This document shows, one piece after another, positions 14,666 through 20,913 of a stretch of DNA of 20,913 nt. The DNA is from a virus. The stretch lies in the IMG/VR virus record IMGVR_UViG_3300042865_000689, positions 1 through 20,913 of that record; one strand, 5' to 3'. The notes beneath the pieces were generated by a model. That model was not told the DNA's origin. It saw nothing but the letters and a program-made list of their open reading frames with translations, and searched no databases. A program made the translations under genes and the position numbers. Within the stretch, counting starts at the first letter, position 1; every line of letters begins with the position of its first letter.

Positions 14666-17383
14666 TTAATCAATATATTGTTCCCATCCTTCTTCAGCCA
14701 AATCGTAAATATAGTTGGGGTCAATTCCTCTTTTGTTCCAATACTCTATTTCTTTTGGTTCTAAATCTAACAAATCCTCTTTGATTCTATCTTGGTCTTT
14801 TTCTTCAAATGGTACTCCATTAATTAGTTCACATTGTTGTTGTGTATAGAATTGTCTTTTCTCAGGGTTATCAATAATTAAAGTATCTCTAACTTCTTGT
14901 TTGAATACAACTAATAAAGGTTCAATACGATTATTGAAAGTTGTTATTGCTCTTGCTACATTATAATCACCCAACATATCAGGATTATTCTCAATGTCAT
15001 TTGGATTTAACATATAACAATTTAATACCACTTCATCTTTCTTCTTTTGAACATCTCCGTGACTTGCTTTGACACCATTATTAACATAATAAATCACCTC
15101 ACCAAGATTCACCTTTAGATTGTGTTTAATAGCCAGTTCCATATGCGCCATTCTAGACATGGCACCACCTGATTTGGTTGTTTGTTTTGACCTCTCAATA
15201 TAATCCTTAATACTCAACTTAACTTTTGCTCTTTGTGCAATTTTAAGAAGGGGGATTTCTTTGTTATAGATTTTAGTTAAGTATTCATAATACCATTCAA
15301 CAAACTTCTGTCCCTCACCTTCCAATAATAATCTAATTGCTTTATCCAAATATTCCTCAATGTATAATGGAAGTTTTTTGGATTTGATTGAGTTACCAGT
15401 CAATTTGATTTTACCATTATGTTCCATCGTTGCATAATTCTTACGAGCAAGATTAATACAAGATTTCCAAGTTCCATCACAATCTAATGCCATTTCACCC
15501 TTCATAAAGGTGTCGTTGAACTCAGCAACATCAGCATCATAACCTTTATATTCTTTTCCTTTCTTAACTTTCCAATTAAGACCTTTACCAATATAAACTC
15601 TATCATCAACACCACCTTCAGGTAATGAGAAGTTCATACCATCCGTATCACATACCAACGCAGTATAACCCCTCTTCATAAAGAACTTTAACATTTGACG
15701 AAGATATTGTCTTCCTGTACAAGTAATCTGTTCACCCATATACATATCACCCCAAGCAAACACTTGTGGAGCTGATAAAGCACCAAACATTGAGTTGATA
15801 AAAATCTTAATGGGTAATTGTTTTCTATCGTAGGACAATGATTTTTTCTTATCCTTGTCATACCATTCAGCTGCTAAGTTCTTGTATTTGATACGAGCAC
15901 TTCTAAAATAAGACAACATACCTTTCATAGCCCCCATAATATCACAATCAGGGAAAACATCGTGTACTAATTGAATAGATGGATAAAGAGATGAGTAGTC
16001 AAGTTTTAATACATCCTTCGAATAACCCACTCTTAACAATCTTGATAATCCACCAACAAAATCTTTCTTTTGTTCTTTTTGGGGGATGGCCAATTTATAC
16101 TTATAAGACCAAGCCATCATAAGCATCTTCCACAAAGTGGCTGTCCCCATGGTGGAAACTCTTTCATATGTTGTTGGAATCATCGATGCCAACATAAATG
16201 TTCCTTGATTAAACTCATCATCCACCTTCAAGGTTTCTTCCAAGTCATCATCCAAGTATCGTTCAACAATATTATCACCAGTTGTTTTGATATAGATACC
16301 AGGATATTTTTTATCCAAGTCGTTGTATTCAGGTTTGTCGGCCTTTTTGTATTTACCATTCTTAACATTTAACCAATACTCTTCTTTCTTGGCGTACATT
16401 GAACCGATATCAGTATGTCCAATATAAACTCGGTCTTCAGCTTCAGCATTGATGTATTGGGTAATATATTTAAGACCAGCGGATTTGATGTTTGAGTTGA
16501 TTGCTTGTGCTCTTCTAACGGAGTGTAGAATATCAATAACATTATATCCCCACATTCCAATCTGTGTATATTCCTCAACTTCATTAGCAAGTTTTAACAT
16601 ACCCTTGGTTTGTTTCATATTATATTCTGGATGTAAAGTTTTGCATATCTTTTTGATATCCAAATGTAGAGCTTTACATCTTTCCATAATCCAATACCAG
16701 TCGAAGTTGAATGAATTGTATCCACCAATGATTGATGGTTTAACTTCATCTATTGTTCTAAAGAACTCAACAATACCAGCTCGTTCTTGGTCTTCATTGG
16801 CACATTCGATTACTTTTTGTAGTCCTTTATTTGTTTTGATTCCAATCATAAAGATTCGACCATCTTTAGGTTCTAAAGAGGTCGTTTCTAAGTCGAATCC
16901 TAATCTTGTAATGTCATTGTATTCTTCATAACCCTTAAACAATCTTTTTTCCTTTTGGATAAGGTATTGTTCTACTGGTGATGGTATAAGGAAGTATTCT
17001 TTAGTATTATCTCCATATGGGTCAATTCCTCCTTCTTTGAAGAATTGCATTAAACTTCTATATCCTTTTAAAGATTTAACCAAAAACTTTAGACCTTTTT
17101 CTAATCGTTCATTTCCACCAGTATCCAATTTCTCAATTAGGATTCCGTGTTTGGTCATTGCTTCTTTTTGAAGTCCTTTGGATGATTTGTAAAAGTTAAG
17201 TCCGTGGAGGTCACCAACCCAAGCAAATGGGGTGAATGTATCTTTTCTAATTTCTTTCCCTTTTCCAGGGATTTCTTTGATTTTGAAAATGTTTTCTGTT
17301 GCCCAATCATATTCTATGGCAACGATGTGCTCTTCGGGGTCGTTTCCGTTTAAGAAACTTTCGATTTCTTCAGGTGTAATCAT
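14666..17383 (-). CDS. DNA polymerase, family B (T4 gp43-like)
   Basis: The 905-aa replicative polymerase, near the T4 gp43 length (898 aa). The 3'-5' exonuclease motifs are present: Exo I 'GFDLETTSL' (D164, E166), Exo II 'GGYNSFNFDWYWI' (N223, D228) and Exo III YLDDD (Y376, D380). Polymerase motif A is DYSSLYPSI (D462), motif B is KIFINSMFGALS (K526, N530), and motif C is CDTDGMNF (D579, D581). Two substitutions stand out: DTDG instead of the usual DTDS in motif C, and FG instead of YG in motif B. All catalytic aspartates are kept, so it should be active with proofreading. The C-terminus has no clear sliding-clamp peptide I can recognise. Its mRNA has a leader of about 60 nt with hairpins and a short upstream ORF, unusual in this window. 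No terminator separates it from the 250-aa gene upstream, so it may be read from both. Confidence 0.97.
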   Translation of the reverse strand: MITPEEIESFLNGNDPEEHIVAIEYDWATENIFKIKEIPGKGKEIRKDTFTPFAWVGDLHGLNFYKSSKGLQKEAMTKHGILIEKLDTGGNERLEKGLKFLVKSLKGYRSLMQFFKEGGIDPYGDNTKEYFLIPSPVEQYLIQKEKRLFKGYEEYNDITRLGFDLETTSLEPKDGRIFMIGIKTNKGLQKVIECANEDQERAGIVEFFRTIDEVKPSIIGGYNSFNFDWYWIMERCKALHLDIKKICKTLHPEYNMKQTKGMLKLANEVEEYTQIGMWGYNVIDILHSVRRAQAINSNIKSAGLKYITQYINAEAEDRVYIGHTDIGSMYAKKEEYWLNVKNGKYKKADKPEYNDLDKKYPGIYIKTTGDNIVERYLDDDLEETLKVDDEFNQGTFMLASMIPTTYERVSTMGTATLWKMLMMAWSYKYKLAIPQKEQKKDFVGGLSRLLRVGYSKDVLKLDYSSLYPSIQLVHDVFPDCDIMGAMKGMLSYFRSARIKYKNLAAEWYDKDKKKSLSYDRKQLPIKIFINSMFGALSAPQVFAWGDMYMGEQITCTGRQYLRQMLKFFMKRGYTALVCDTDGMNFSLPEGGVDDRVYIGKGLNWKVKKGKEYKGYDADVAEFNDTFMKGEMALDCDGTWKSCINLARKNYATMEHNGKIKLTGNSIKSKKLPLYIEEYLDKAIRLLLEGEGQKFVEWYYEYLTKIYNKEIPLLKIAQRAKVKLSIKDYIERSKQTTKSGGAMSRMAHMELAIKHNLKVNLGEVIYYVNNGVKASHGDVQKKKDEVVLNCYMLNPNDIENNPDMLGDYNVARAITTFNNRIEPLLVVFKQEVRDTLIIDNPEKRQFYTQQQCELINGVPFEEKDQDRIKEDLLDLEPKEIEYWNKRGIDPNYIYDLAEEGWEQYID

Positions 17384-17393
17384 TATTATATTT

Positions 17394-17432
17394 TTATAAG
17401 TTCAGTATATTAGCTGTCATACTGGATGACAT
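17394..17432 (-). CDS. Short upstream ORF in the polymerase leader
   Basis: ATG to TAA, 12 codons, reading MSSSMTANILNL. It is preceded by AAGGACAAGGTAA, one of the few Shine-Dalgarno-like stretches in the window, and ends 10 nt before the polymerase ATG in a different frame. It spans both arms of the leader hairpins, so its translation would affect their folding. Whether it is translated cannot be told from sequence. Confidence 0.3.
   Translation of the reverse strand: MSSSMTANILNL
17403..17431 (-). promoter_or_regulatory. Competing hairpins in the polymerase leader (possible translational operator)
   Basis: On the RNA strand TGTCAT (17431-17426) can pair with ATGACA (17420-17415) around a 5-nt loop. 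CAGTAT (17424-17419) can pair with ATACTG (17408-17403) around a 10-nt loop. The two helices share two bases, so full-length forms exclude each other. T4 and RB69 gp43 repress their own translation by binding a hairpin in the leader; the same position here suggests a similar operator, but this is inference. Confidence 0.4.
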
Positions 17433-17444
17433 TTACCTTGTCCT

Positions 17445-17454
17445 TATAAATATA
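17445..17454 (-). promoter_or_regulatory. TATATTTATA box before the polymerase leader
   Basis: The minus strand reads TTTATATTTATAAGGACAAG, about 61 nt before the polymerase ATG. The distance is the longest of all boxes in the window, leaving room for a structured leader. Confidence 0.5.
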
Positions 17455-17478
17455 AAATGAAGAACTAATTAAGTCAAA

Positions 17479-18231
17479 TTACAAATCAGGAAAAATACTA
17501 TTAGTGGTTATGTCGAAAGTGTAGGAAATAGGATAAGTTACAGCTAAATTAGTGAATACTGATGTACCATCTAAATCCGTATAATCATCACCAGTTATAA
17601 CTTGAGCATATCCTATTGTTGTACCTGAATTAATTGTTATTGCTGATGTAATTGTAATACCTGTACCAGTTATTTGACCTAATGTATTTGTGAAAGTTAA
17701 ATCTAATTGATTGTTTAATTGTTGTGATGAAGTTATAACATAATCAACATTTACTGAACCTGATGTTACAATACTTGTTAAATTAAGATTAATTGTTAGT
17801 CCAGTTGCAGGGCCATTTATACAACAAGGAAACTCTGATACATAACAACTATCATATTCCAAATCATCAGCAATATAAGATTCTTGTACATTAATATATA
17901 ACTTTTCTCTAATAGGTAAAATTAATACACCATCAGAACTTCTTAACATAAATTGACCCTCGAATCTTCCTACTCTATTTGTGTCTCTATTTTGAAATTG
18001 ATAGTATAAATAATATTCAGGGTCAGCATTAGGGTCAACATTTGTTTTTTCAACAAATCCCGCAGGTCTCGATGTAATCTTTGGAACACCAGTCTCCACA
18101 TCCATCATTGAAAAGAATAATGCCGATTCTTCGATTAACGACATAAAATTATCATAATCCAATCTGCCATTCTTCACCACCTGAAGCTTAAGGAGGGGTA
18201 GGGTTGCGTTCTTTTTAATAAAGAATTCCAT
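17479..18231 (-). CDS. Beta-rich virion protein, possibly baseplate/fibre (BppU-like N-terminus)
   Basis: A 250-aa protein in two parts. Residues 1-118 ('FFIKKNATLPLLKLQVVKNG', 'SALFFSMMDVETGVP', 'YYLYYQF', 'GRFEGQFMLRSSDGVLILPI' and 'KLYINVQ') follow the strand pattern of the N-terminal domain of baseplate upper proteins that carry receptor-binding parts. Residues about 136-250 are Thr/Ser/Asn-rich beta sequence ('TGLTINLNLTSIVTSGSVNV', 'TTIGYAQVITGDDYTDLDG') resembling the insertion of the tail sheath in composition and short motifs. 'SCYVSEFPCC' joins the two parts. The family call is tentative. The ATG directly follows a 20-base box-leader identical to that of the gp13-like gene, which suggests shared, probably late, expression. 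No terminator follows, so transcription may continue into the polymerase gene. Confidence 0.55.
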   Translation of the reverse strand: MEFFIKKNATLPLLKLQVVKNGRLDYDNFMSLIEESALFFSMMDVETGVPKITSRPAGFVEKTNVDPNADPEYYLYYQFQNRDTNRVGRFEGQFMLRSSDGVLILPIREKLYINVQESYIADDLEYDSCYVSEFPCCINGPATGLTINLNLTSIVTSGSVNVDYVITSSQQLNNQLDLTFTNTLGQITGTGITITSAITINSGTTIGYAQVITGDDYTDLDGTSVFTNLAVTYPISYTFDITTNSIFPDL

Positions 18232-18251
18232 TTAGTTTTTATATATAAATA
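18232..18251 (-). promoter_or_regulatory. Box plus A-rich leader of the 250-aa virion gene
   Basis: The minus strand reads TATTTATATATAAAAACTAA, then the ATG. It is the same 20-mer as at 12581-12600. It lies back to back with the box of the divergent 192-aa gene. Confidence 0.55.
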
Positions 18252-18264
18252 CTCTTTTGTATGG

Positions 18265-18272
18265 TATTTATA
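18265..18272 (+). promoter_or_regulatory. TATTTATA box before the 192-aa gene
   Basis: GGTATTTATATTTGTATGG places the box 5-6 nt before the ATG at 18278. The sequence TATATTTG also fits the Bacteroidota -7 element, but no TTTG lies at the right distance upstream. Confidence 0.45.
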
Positions 18273-18277
18273 TTTGT

Positions 18278-18856
18278 ATGGAAAAATTGATAAGAAAAAT
18301 ATTATTTGAGGAATTTTACCCTAAAAAAATCTATGTGAAAGAAATTTCCATAAATGAATTAAATCATCTCATTTTATTAAATGAAGGGTCAACAACACTA
18401 AAATGTAATGATGGTCTATTTAATTATGCTAAAAAAATAATAGAGAGTTATTACGATGAATTAAAAAGTTACAAATATAAAAGAAGTAGATTTACTGTTG
18501 AACAAACTGACCATTATTGTAGTAGATATAGAAGAAAGGACGAACCAGAAAACAAAAATAACCCTGATATATACAATCCTTTTACCACCGAAGGTGTCGA
18601 TTTAGTTTTTAAATCAATACCCTCAATTTATGATACGATTGTTAATAATAATTGGGATAACAAGAAAGAACTTTGTTTTACTATCAAAACAGATTCTATA
18701 ACCAAGAATGGGAAAATAGTACCATATACAGTCGCATTCGTTGTCCATAAGAATATCTTTGAAAGTAAAAGATATAGGATAACATTGAAAACTCAAATTA
18801 AAGGGGTTGAAATGCGTGATAAAAATTATGAGTATTGCGGTAAATATACAATATAA
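18278..18856 (+). CDS. Hypothetical 192-aa protein
   Basis: I do not recognise this protein. It begins MEKLIRKILFEEF, a short basic helix common at the ends of proteins in this phage type, and is lysine- and tyrosine-rich. A central basic, cysteine-containing segment reads 'EQTDHYCSRYRRKDEPE'. The second half has 'TTEGVDLVFKSIPSIYDTIV' and a beta-like end 'IVPYTVAFVVHKNIFESKRY'. No catalytic motif or membrane segment is visible. An earlier in-frame ATG at 18257 lies upstream of the box, so 18278 is the better start. It is divergent from the 250-aa virion gene and ends at a hairpin terminator shared with the minus-strand RNA region. Base composition is as AT-rich as its neighbours. Confidence 0.65.
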   Translation: MEKLIRKILFEEFYPKKIYVKEISINELNHLILLNEGSTTLKCNDGLFNYAKKIIESYYDELKSYKYKRSRFTVEQTDHYCSRYRRKDEPENKNNPDIYNPFTTEGVDLVFKSIPSIYDTIVNNNWDNKKELCFTIKTDSITKNGKIVPYTVAFVVHKNIFESKRYRITLKTQIKGVEMRDKNYEYCGKYTI

Positions 18857-18883
18857 AAAGGTGAGAATAATTCTCACCCTTTT
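18855..18883. terminator. Bidirectional terminator (192-aa gene / candidate non-coding RNA)
   Basis: A perfect 8-bp stem GGTGAGAA (18860-18867) / TTCTCACC (18871-18878) is flanked by AAAAA on the left and TTTT on the right. In the plus direction it ends the 192-aa gene. In the minus direction it ends in TTTTTATATT and would terminate transcription from the glycosyltransferase side. Confidence 0.8.
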
Positions 18884-19062
18884 CAAGTTTCCAATTTTCG
18901 TACTTTGGAGACACGCTGGTTTGGCTATATACCAGAGAGCCAATAGTCACCATCTTTCGATGTAATCAAGCTGTCTATCATTTTCGACTATCAGGAGTTG
19001 CCCACACACCCTAACTTTAAGGAAAGTCATCAACCAAGACCATTATTCTAACCCTTTATTGT
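18855..19062 (-). ncRNA. Candidate structured phage non-coding RNA, about 200 nt
   Basis: The 260 bases between the 192-aa gene and the glycosyltransferase hold no convincing ORF but a stretch clearly richer in G and C than its surroundings. On the minus strand it starts 5-7 nt after a good Bacteroidota-type promoter and ends at a U-rich terminator. Foldable parts are: GAUAGUC (18992-18986) with GACUAUU (18948-18942), including a G-U pair valid only on this strand; CAUC-GAAA-GAUG (18962-18951), a GNRA tetraloop only on this strand; UGACUUU-CCUU-AAAGUUA (19029-19012); UUGGCU/AGCCAA (18943-18938 with 18926-18921); and CUGGU/ACCAG (18935-18931 with 18920-18916), which crosses the previous helix. 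I do not recognise the family. It could instead be a structured 3' end of the glycosyltransferase mRNA, since no terminator separates them. Confidence 0.5.
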
Positions 19063-19066
19063 TTTA

Positions 19067-19097
19067 CAAAGATACAATCTCTTTATAAATATCCAAA
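19067..19097 (-). promoter_or_regulatory. Bacteroidota-type housekeeping promoter before the RNA, with embedded TATTTATA box
   Basis: On the minus strand TTTG (19097-19094), a 19-nt spacer, and TATCTTTG (19074-19067) match the known -33 TTTG / -7 TAnnTTTG pattern of the Bacteroidota primary sigma factor. A GATATTTATA box (19093-19084) lies inside the spacer, so host and phage forms of RNA polymerase could both start here. This is the only full host-type promoter I found in the window. Confidence 0.6.
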
Positions 19098-19115
19098 ACT
19101 TTTATTGATTTTTTT

Positions 19116-20789
19116 TTAATTTTCTTTTCTCAATTTTGAATCGTAATGGTCGAACCTATTGTGCTCGGTGGGGGTTAACAACAATAAACCAGGTTTAATT
19201 TTCCCTTTTATTGTTTCTTGGTAACAATACGACATGAGGGTCTGTTCGAATGGGTGAGCCCATTTTGTTTCCAAATAACATTTATAATTACCTTCTTTAC
19301 TTAAAACGATTGGCCAATTTGATAGGTAGATTTCTCCACCTACATATGGTACACCTTTATGAGTACTGATGAATTCAAACTTTGTTTTAGGTGCATTTGG
19401 GTCTAATCCCATCTGTGGAAGTTTTGGATTGTTTGGCCAATGTTTTTGTCTAAAATCTTGGGGTACATTGTACCACGCCCACTGTGTTCCATTGTCACCA
19501 TAAAACTCCGTATAATTTAGTTTAAGAAAATCGAACTTTTCTTTTTGAATAATCTCTAAACTTTTTTGATATAAGTTGATTACATATCTATTAAATCCAT
19601 TTTTACAAGTTTCATTCTTTGGATAGAAAAACATATCATCTTCCCAAAACCAGTAGAAATCTAAATCGGTATCATTAAAATGTTCGGCAACAAATATCCT
19701 ACCCCCCATTATGCCAATATTATCTTTCTTTATATGTTCAAATCCATATTGTTCACACAATTCTTTATATCTTGGTGTTGTTGATAAATCTGTTGAGTTA
19801 TCCAACAAAAACTTTCTTGGTTTGGTTATAAAATCCCTATCATATTCTAACATTGATTTTATTAAGGTCTCAAATTGTTTTGGTGAGTTGAATGTGATAA
19901 CATATAAACCCACCTTAGATATATCATTACTTTGATATTTGATTGGTTCAGGTGTTTCATTTAATACTTCCAATGTGTCGTTCTTCAAATCCTCAAAAAA
20001 CTTACCCATCAATCCATTACCCTCTATCATTGAATAGTTGATATGTTGGGGATATAGATAAGTCATTATTGTGAATATGGATTCTTCAGTGCCCATAAAT
20101 CCTTTTGATAATGAATCATTAAGTAACATATAATACAATGAGTTCATATCATTGATTCTTTCTTTTTTTCCACCAAAGAAACCACCCCTTGCAACTCTGT
20201 TTGTTTTTGTTTTGGTGTAATTATTCATCGCATTTATTTCAAATCCGTGAATCTCTGTACTTGTTTCATAAGGGAAACAAACGAAATGGAATCTATCTAC
20301 ATATTTGGGTAATTTGTCTAATACTTTATCGTGGGTAAAATAACCAGGATGAATTGTGTTTGTAATACCAGCATCAATCCAAAACATATAATCTGAGTTA
20401 AACTTATCCAATATTCTTGCATCATTTAGTAAGAACATTTTGGACATAACCAAAGGATTATACATTTCAAGTTTTGCTTGGGTTGAATCTTTTAACCAAC
20501 CAACTTGATTGTACCAACTTGGGTCTTGCCTAATCTTTTGTATCTTTGGATAGAACTCATTATTAATGAACCAATCTTTTGGTCTTATTATGAATTGTGT
20601 GTTATGTGAATCTCTTCTTTGTTCTACAAATCTTTGTAAGTCGGTGTCACCAAATATGATTAAGTTTACATCTAATTTGAGTAAACTTTCAAACTTGTCT
20701 AAATAGTGTTGGTATGTTCTTGACCATCCTTCAGTCAGTTGGTCCCTACCTATATCCCATAATCCTGTTACTAATGTTATATTATTCAC
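19116..20789 (-). CDS. Two-domain glycosyltransferase (HtrL/YibB-like plus GT-A-like)
   Basis: A 557-aa protein that probably transfers sugars to host surface glycan, phage DNA or virion proteins. Residues 1-270 resemble the HtrL/YibB family: 'ITLVTGLWDIGRD', 'LDVNLIIFGD', 'YMFWIDAGI' (the acidic WIDAG at 137-141), 'ARGGFFGG' and 'GTEESIFT'. Residues about 290-557 look like a second GT-A-type domain: 'VGLYVITFNSPKQFETLIKS', 'KKDNIGIMGGRIFVAEHF', 'WFWEDDMFFY' (the likely metal-binding acidic cluster, E383-D385) and 'HPFEQTLMSYCYQE'. The start is GTG at 20789, overlapping the 3' end of the upstream gene by 8 nt, so translation is probably coupled and no box is present. Its mRNA seems to run on into the RNA region, as no terminator follows the stop. 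The sugar and acceptor are unknown. Confidence 0.8.
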   Translation of the reverse strand: MNNITLVTGLWDIGRDQLTEGWSRTYQHYLDKFESLLKLDVNLIIFGDTDLQRFVEQRRDSHNTQFIIRPKDWFINNEFYPKIQKIRQDPSWYNQVGWLKDSTQAKLEMYNPLVMSKMFLLNDARILDKFNSDYMFWIDAGITNTIHPGYFTHDKVLDKLPKYVDRFHFVCFPYETSTEIHGFEINAMNNYTKTKTNRVARGGFFGGKKERINDMNSLYYMLLNDSLSKGFMGTEESIFTIMTYLYPQHINYSMIEGNGLMGKFFEDLKNDTLEVLNETPEPIKYQSNDISKVGLYVITFNSPKQFETLIKSMLEYDRDFITKPRKFLLDNSTDLSTTPRYKELCEQYGFEHIKKDNIGIMGGRIFVAEHFNDTDLDFYWFWEDDMFFYPKNETCKNGFNRYVINLYQKSLEIIQKEKFDFLKLNYTEFYGDNGTQWAWYNVPQDFRQKHWPNNPKLPQMGLDPNAPKTKFEFISTHKGVPYVGGEIYLSNWPIVLSKEGNYKCYLETKWAHPFEQTLMSYCYQETIKGKIKPGLLLLTPTEHNRFDHYDSKLRKEN

Positions 20790-20913
20790 CTTTTATATCT
20801 TCTAAAATTTTATAAAAACTTTTATTGATTGTTAAATAATTTGGGGGACAATCTGGTGTTAAATTATTTTCGTGCCACCAAACATCAAATGAAAATAAAT
20901 TAAATGATTCTTT
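20782..20913 (-). CDS. 3' end of an upstream gene (partial)
   Basis: The reading frame is open from the right edge to a TAA at 20782-20784 and gives the last 43 residues of a protein, including 'FDVWWHENNLTPDCPPNYL' and ending 'YKILEDIKGE'. It overlaps the glycosyltransferase GTG by 8 nt, so both belong to one operon. The piece is too short to name; a sugar- or surface-modification enzyme would fit the context. The start lies beyond the window. Confidence 0.65.
   Translation of the reverse strand, partial: KESFNLFSFDVWWHENNLTPDCPPNYLTINKSFYKILEDIKGE

Noticed and set aside
16070-16931. Plus-strand and alternate-frame ORFs inside the DNA polymerase
   Set aside because: They are shadows of a gene whose motifs run through the whole length; no start signals or domain patterns are visible.
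18623-18943. Minus-strand 106-aa ORF running from the RNA region through the 192-aa gene
   Set aside because: It crosses the strong bidirectional terminator and is mostly antisense to a plausible gene. Its sequence has no family pattern.
18855-19060. Group I intron, tRNA or tmRNA in the GC-richer stretch
   Set aside because: The ATAGTC/GACTAT pair resembles intron P7, but the order is reversed and no split gene flanks it. No cloverleaf with a TTCGA loop and matching acceptor stem was found.
1-20913. Classic T4 late promoters (TATAAATA on the sense strand)
   Set aside because: Before genes the sense strand reads TATTTATA, the reverse complement, so the T4 orientation does not fit.
1-20913. 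CRISPR arrays, insertion sequences or attachment sites
   Set aside because: No evenly spaced repeats, transposase motifs or integrase genes were seen.

Overview
The window looks like part of the genome of an AT-rich, T4-like contractile-tailed phage (myovirus) whose host is probably a member of the Bacteroidota. The phage call rests on a gp18-type tail sheath, a T4-type family B DNA polymerase, a gp13-like neck protein, two further head-tail joining candidates next to the sheath, an SNF2 helicase and a free-standing homing endonuclease. The host call is an inference from four points: almost no Shine-Dalgarno sequences, one promoter that matches the Bacteroidota pattern (TTTG, 19 nt, TATCTTTG), a Bacteroidota-looking small lipoprotein, and a Mn-type superoxide dismutase of the 'GGAFNH' kind.

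Layout. Positions 1-8124 are on the minus strand and read right to left: two joining/tail-completion proteins, an unusually large sheath (1197 aa), a homing-endonuclease cassette bounded by two terminators, and a HAD-like phosphatase. A tiny ribbon-helix-helix gene (6411-6575) lies antiparallel inside this block. Positions 8172-14436 are on the plus strand: helicase, superoxide dismutase fused to two nuclease-like modules, gp13-like neck protein and two small proteins. Positions 14475-18231 return to minus: a beta-rich structural protein, the DNA polymerase with a structured leader, and a 56-aa lipoprotein. An orphan plus-strand gene (18278-18856) follows. The right end is minus: a partial gene translationally overlapped by a two-domain glycosyltransferase, then an apparently non-coding, structured, GC-richer stretch (about 18855-19062) with its own promoter and terminator.

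Regulation. A TATTTATA box (usually ATATTTAT) lies just upstream of nearly every transcription unit on both strands and is missing before genes that directly follow another gene. It is probably the phage's own promoter element. Box-to-start spacing falls into a near-leaderless class (4-6 nt) and a class with an A-rich 11-15 nt leader. Five hairpin-plus-U-run terminators separate units.

The most unusual items are the dismutase-nuclease fusion, the candidate non-coding RNA (with a 5' end complementary to its own terminator), the polymerase leader with competing hairpins and a 12-codon upstream ORF, and the roughly 370-residue cysteine-rich insertion in the tail sheath. All function calls are from reading motifs by eye; no database search was possible.
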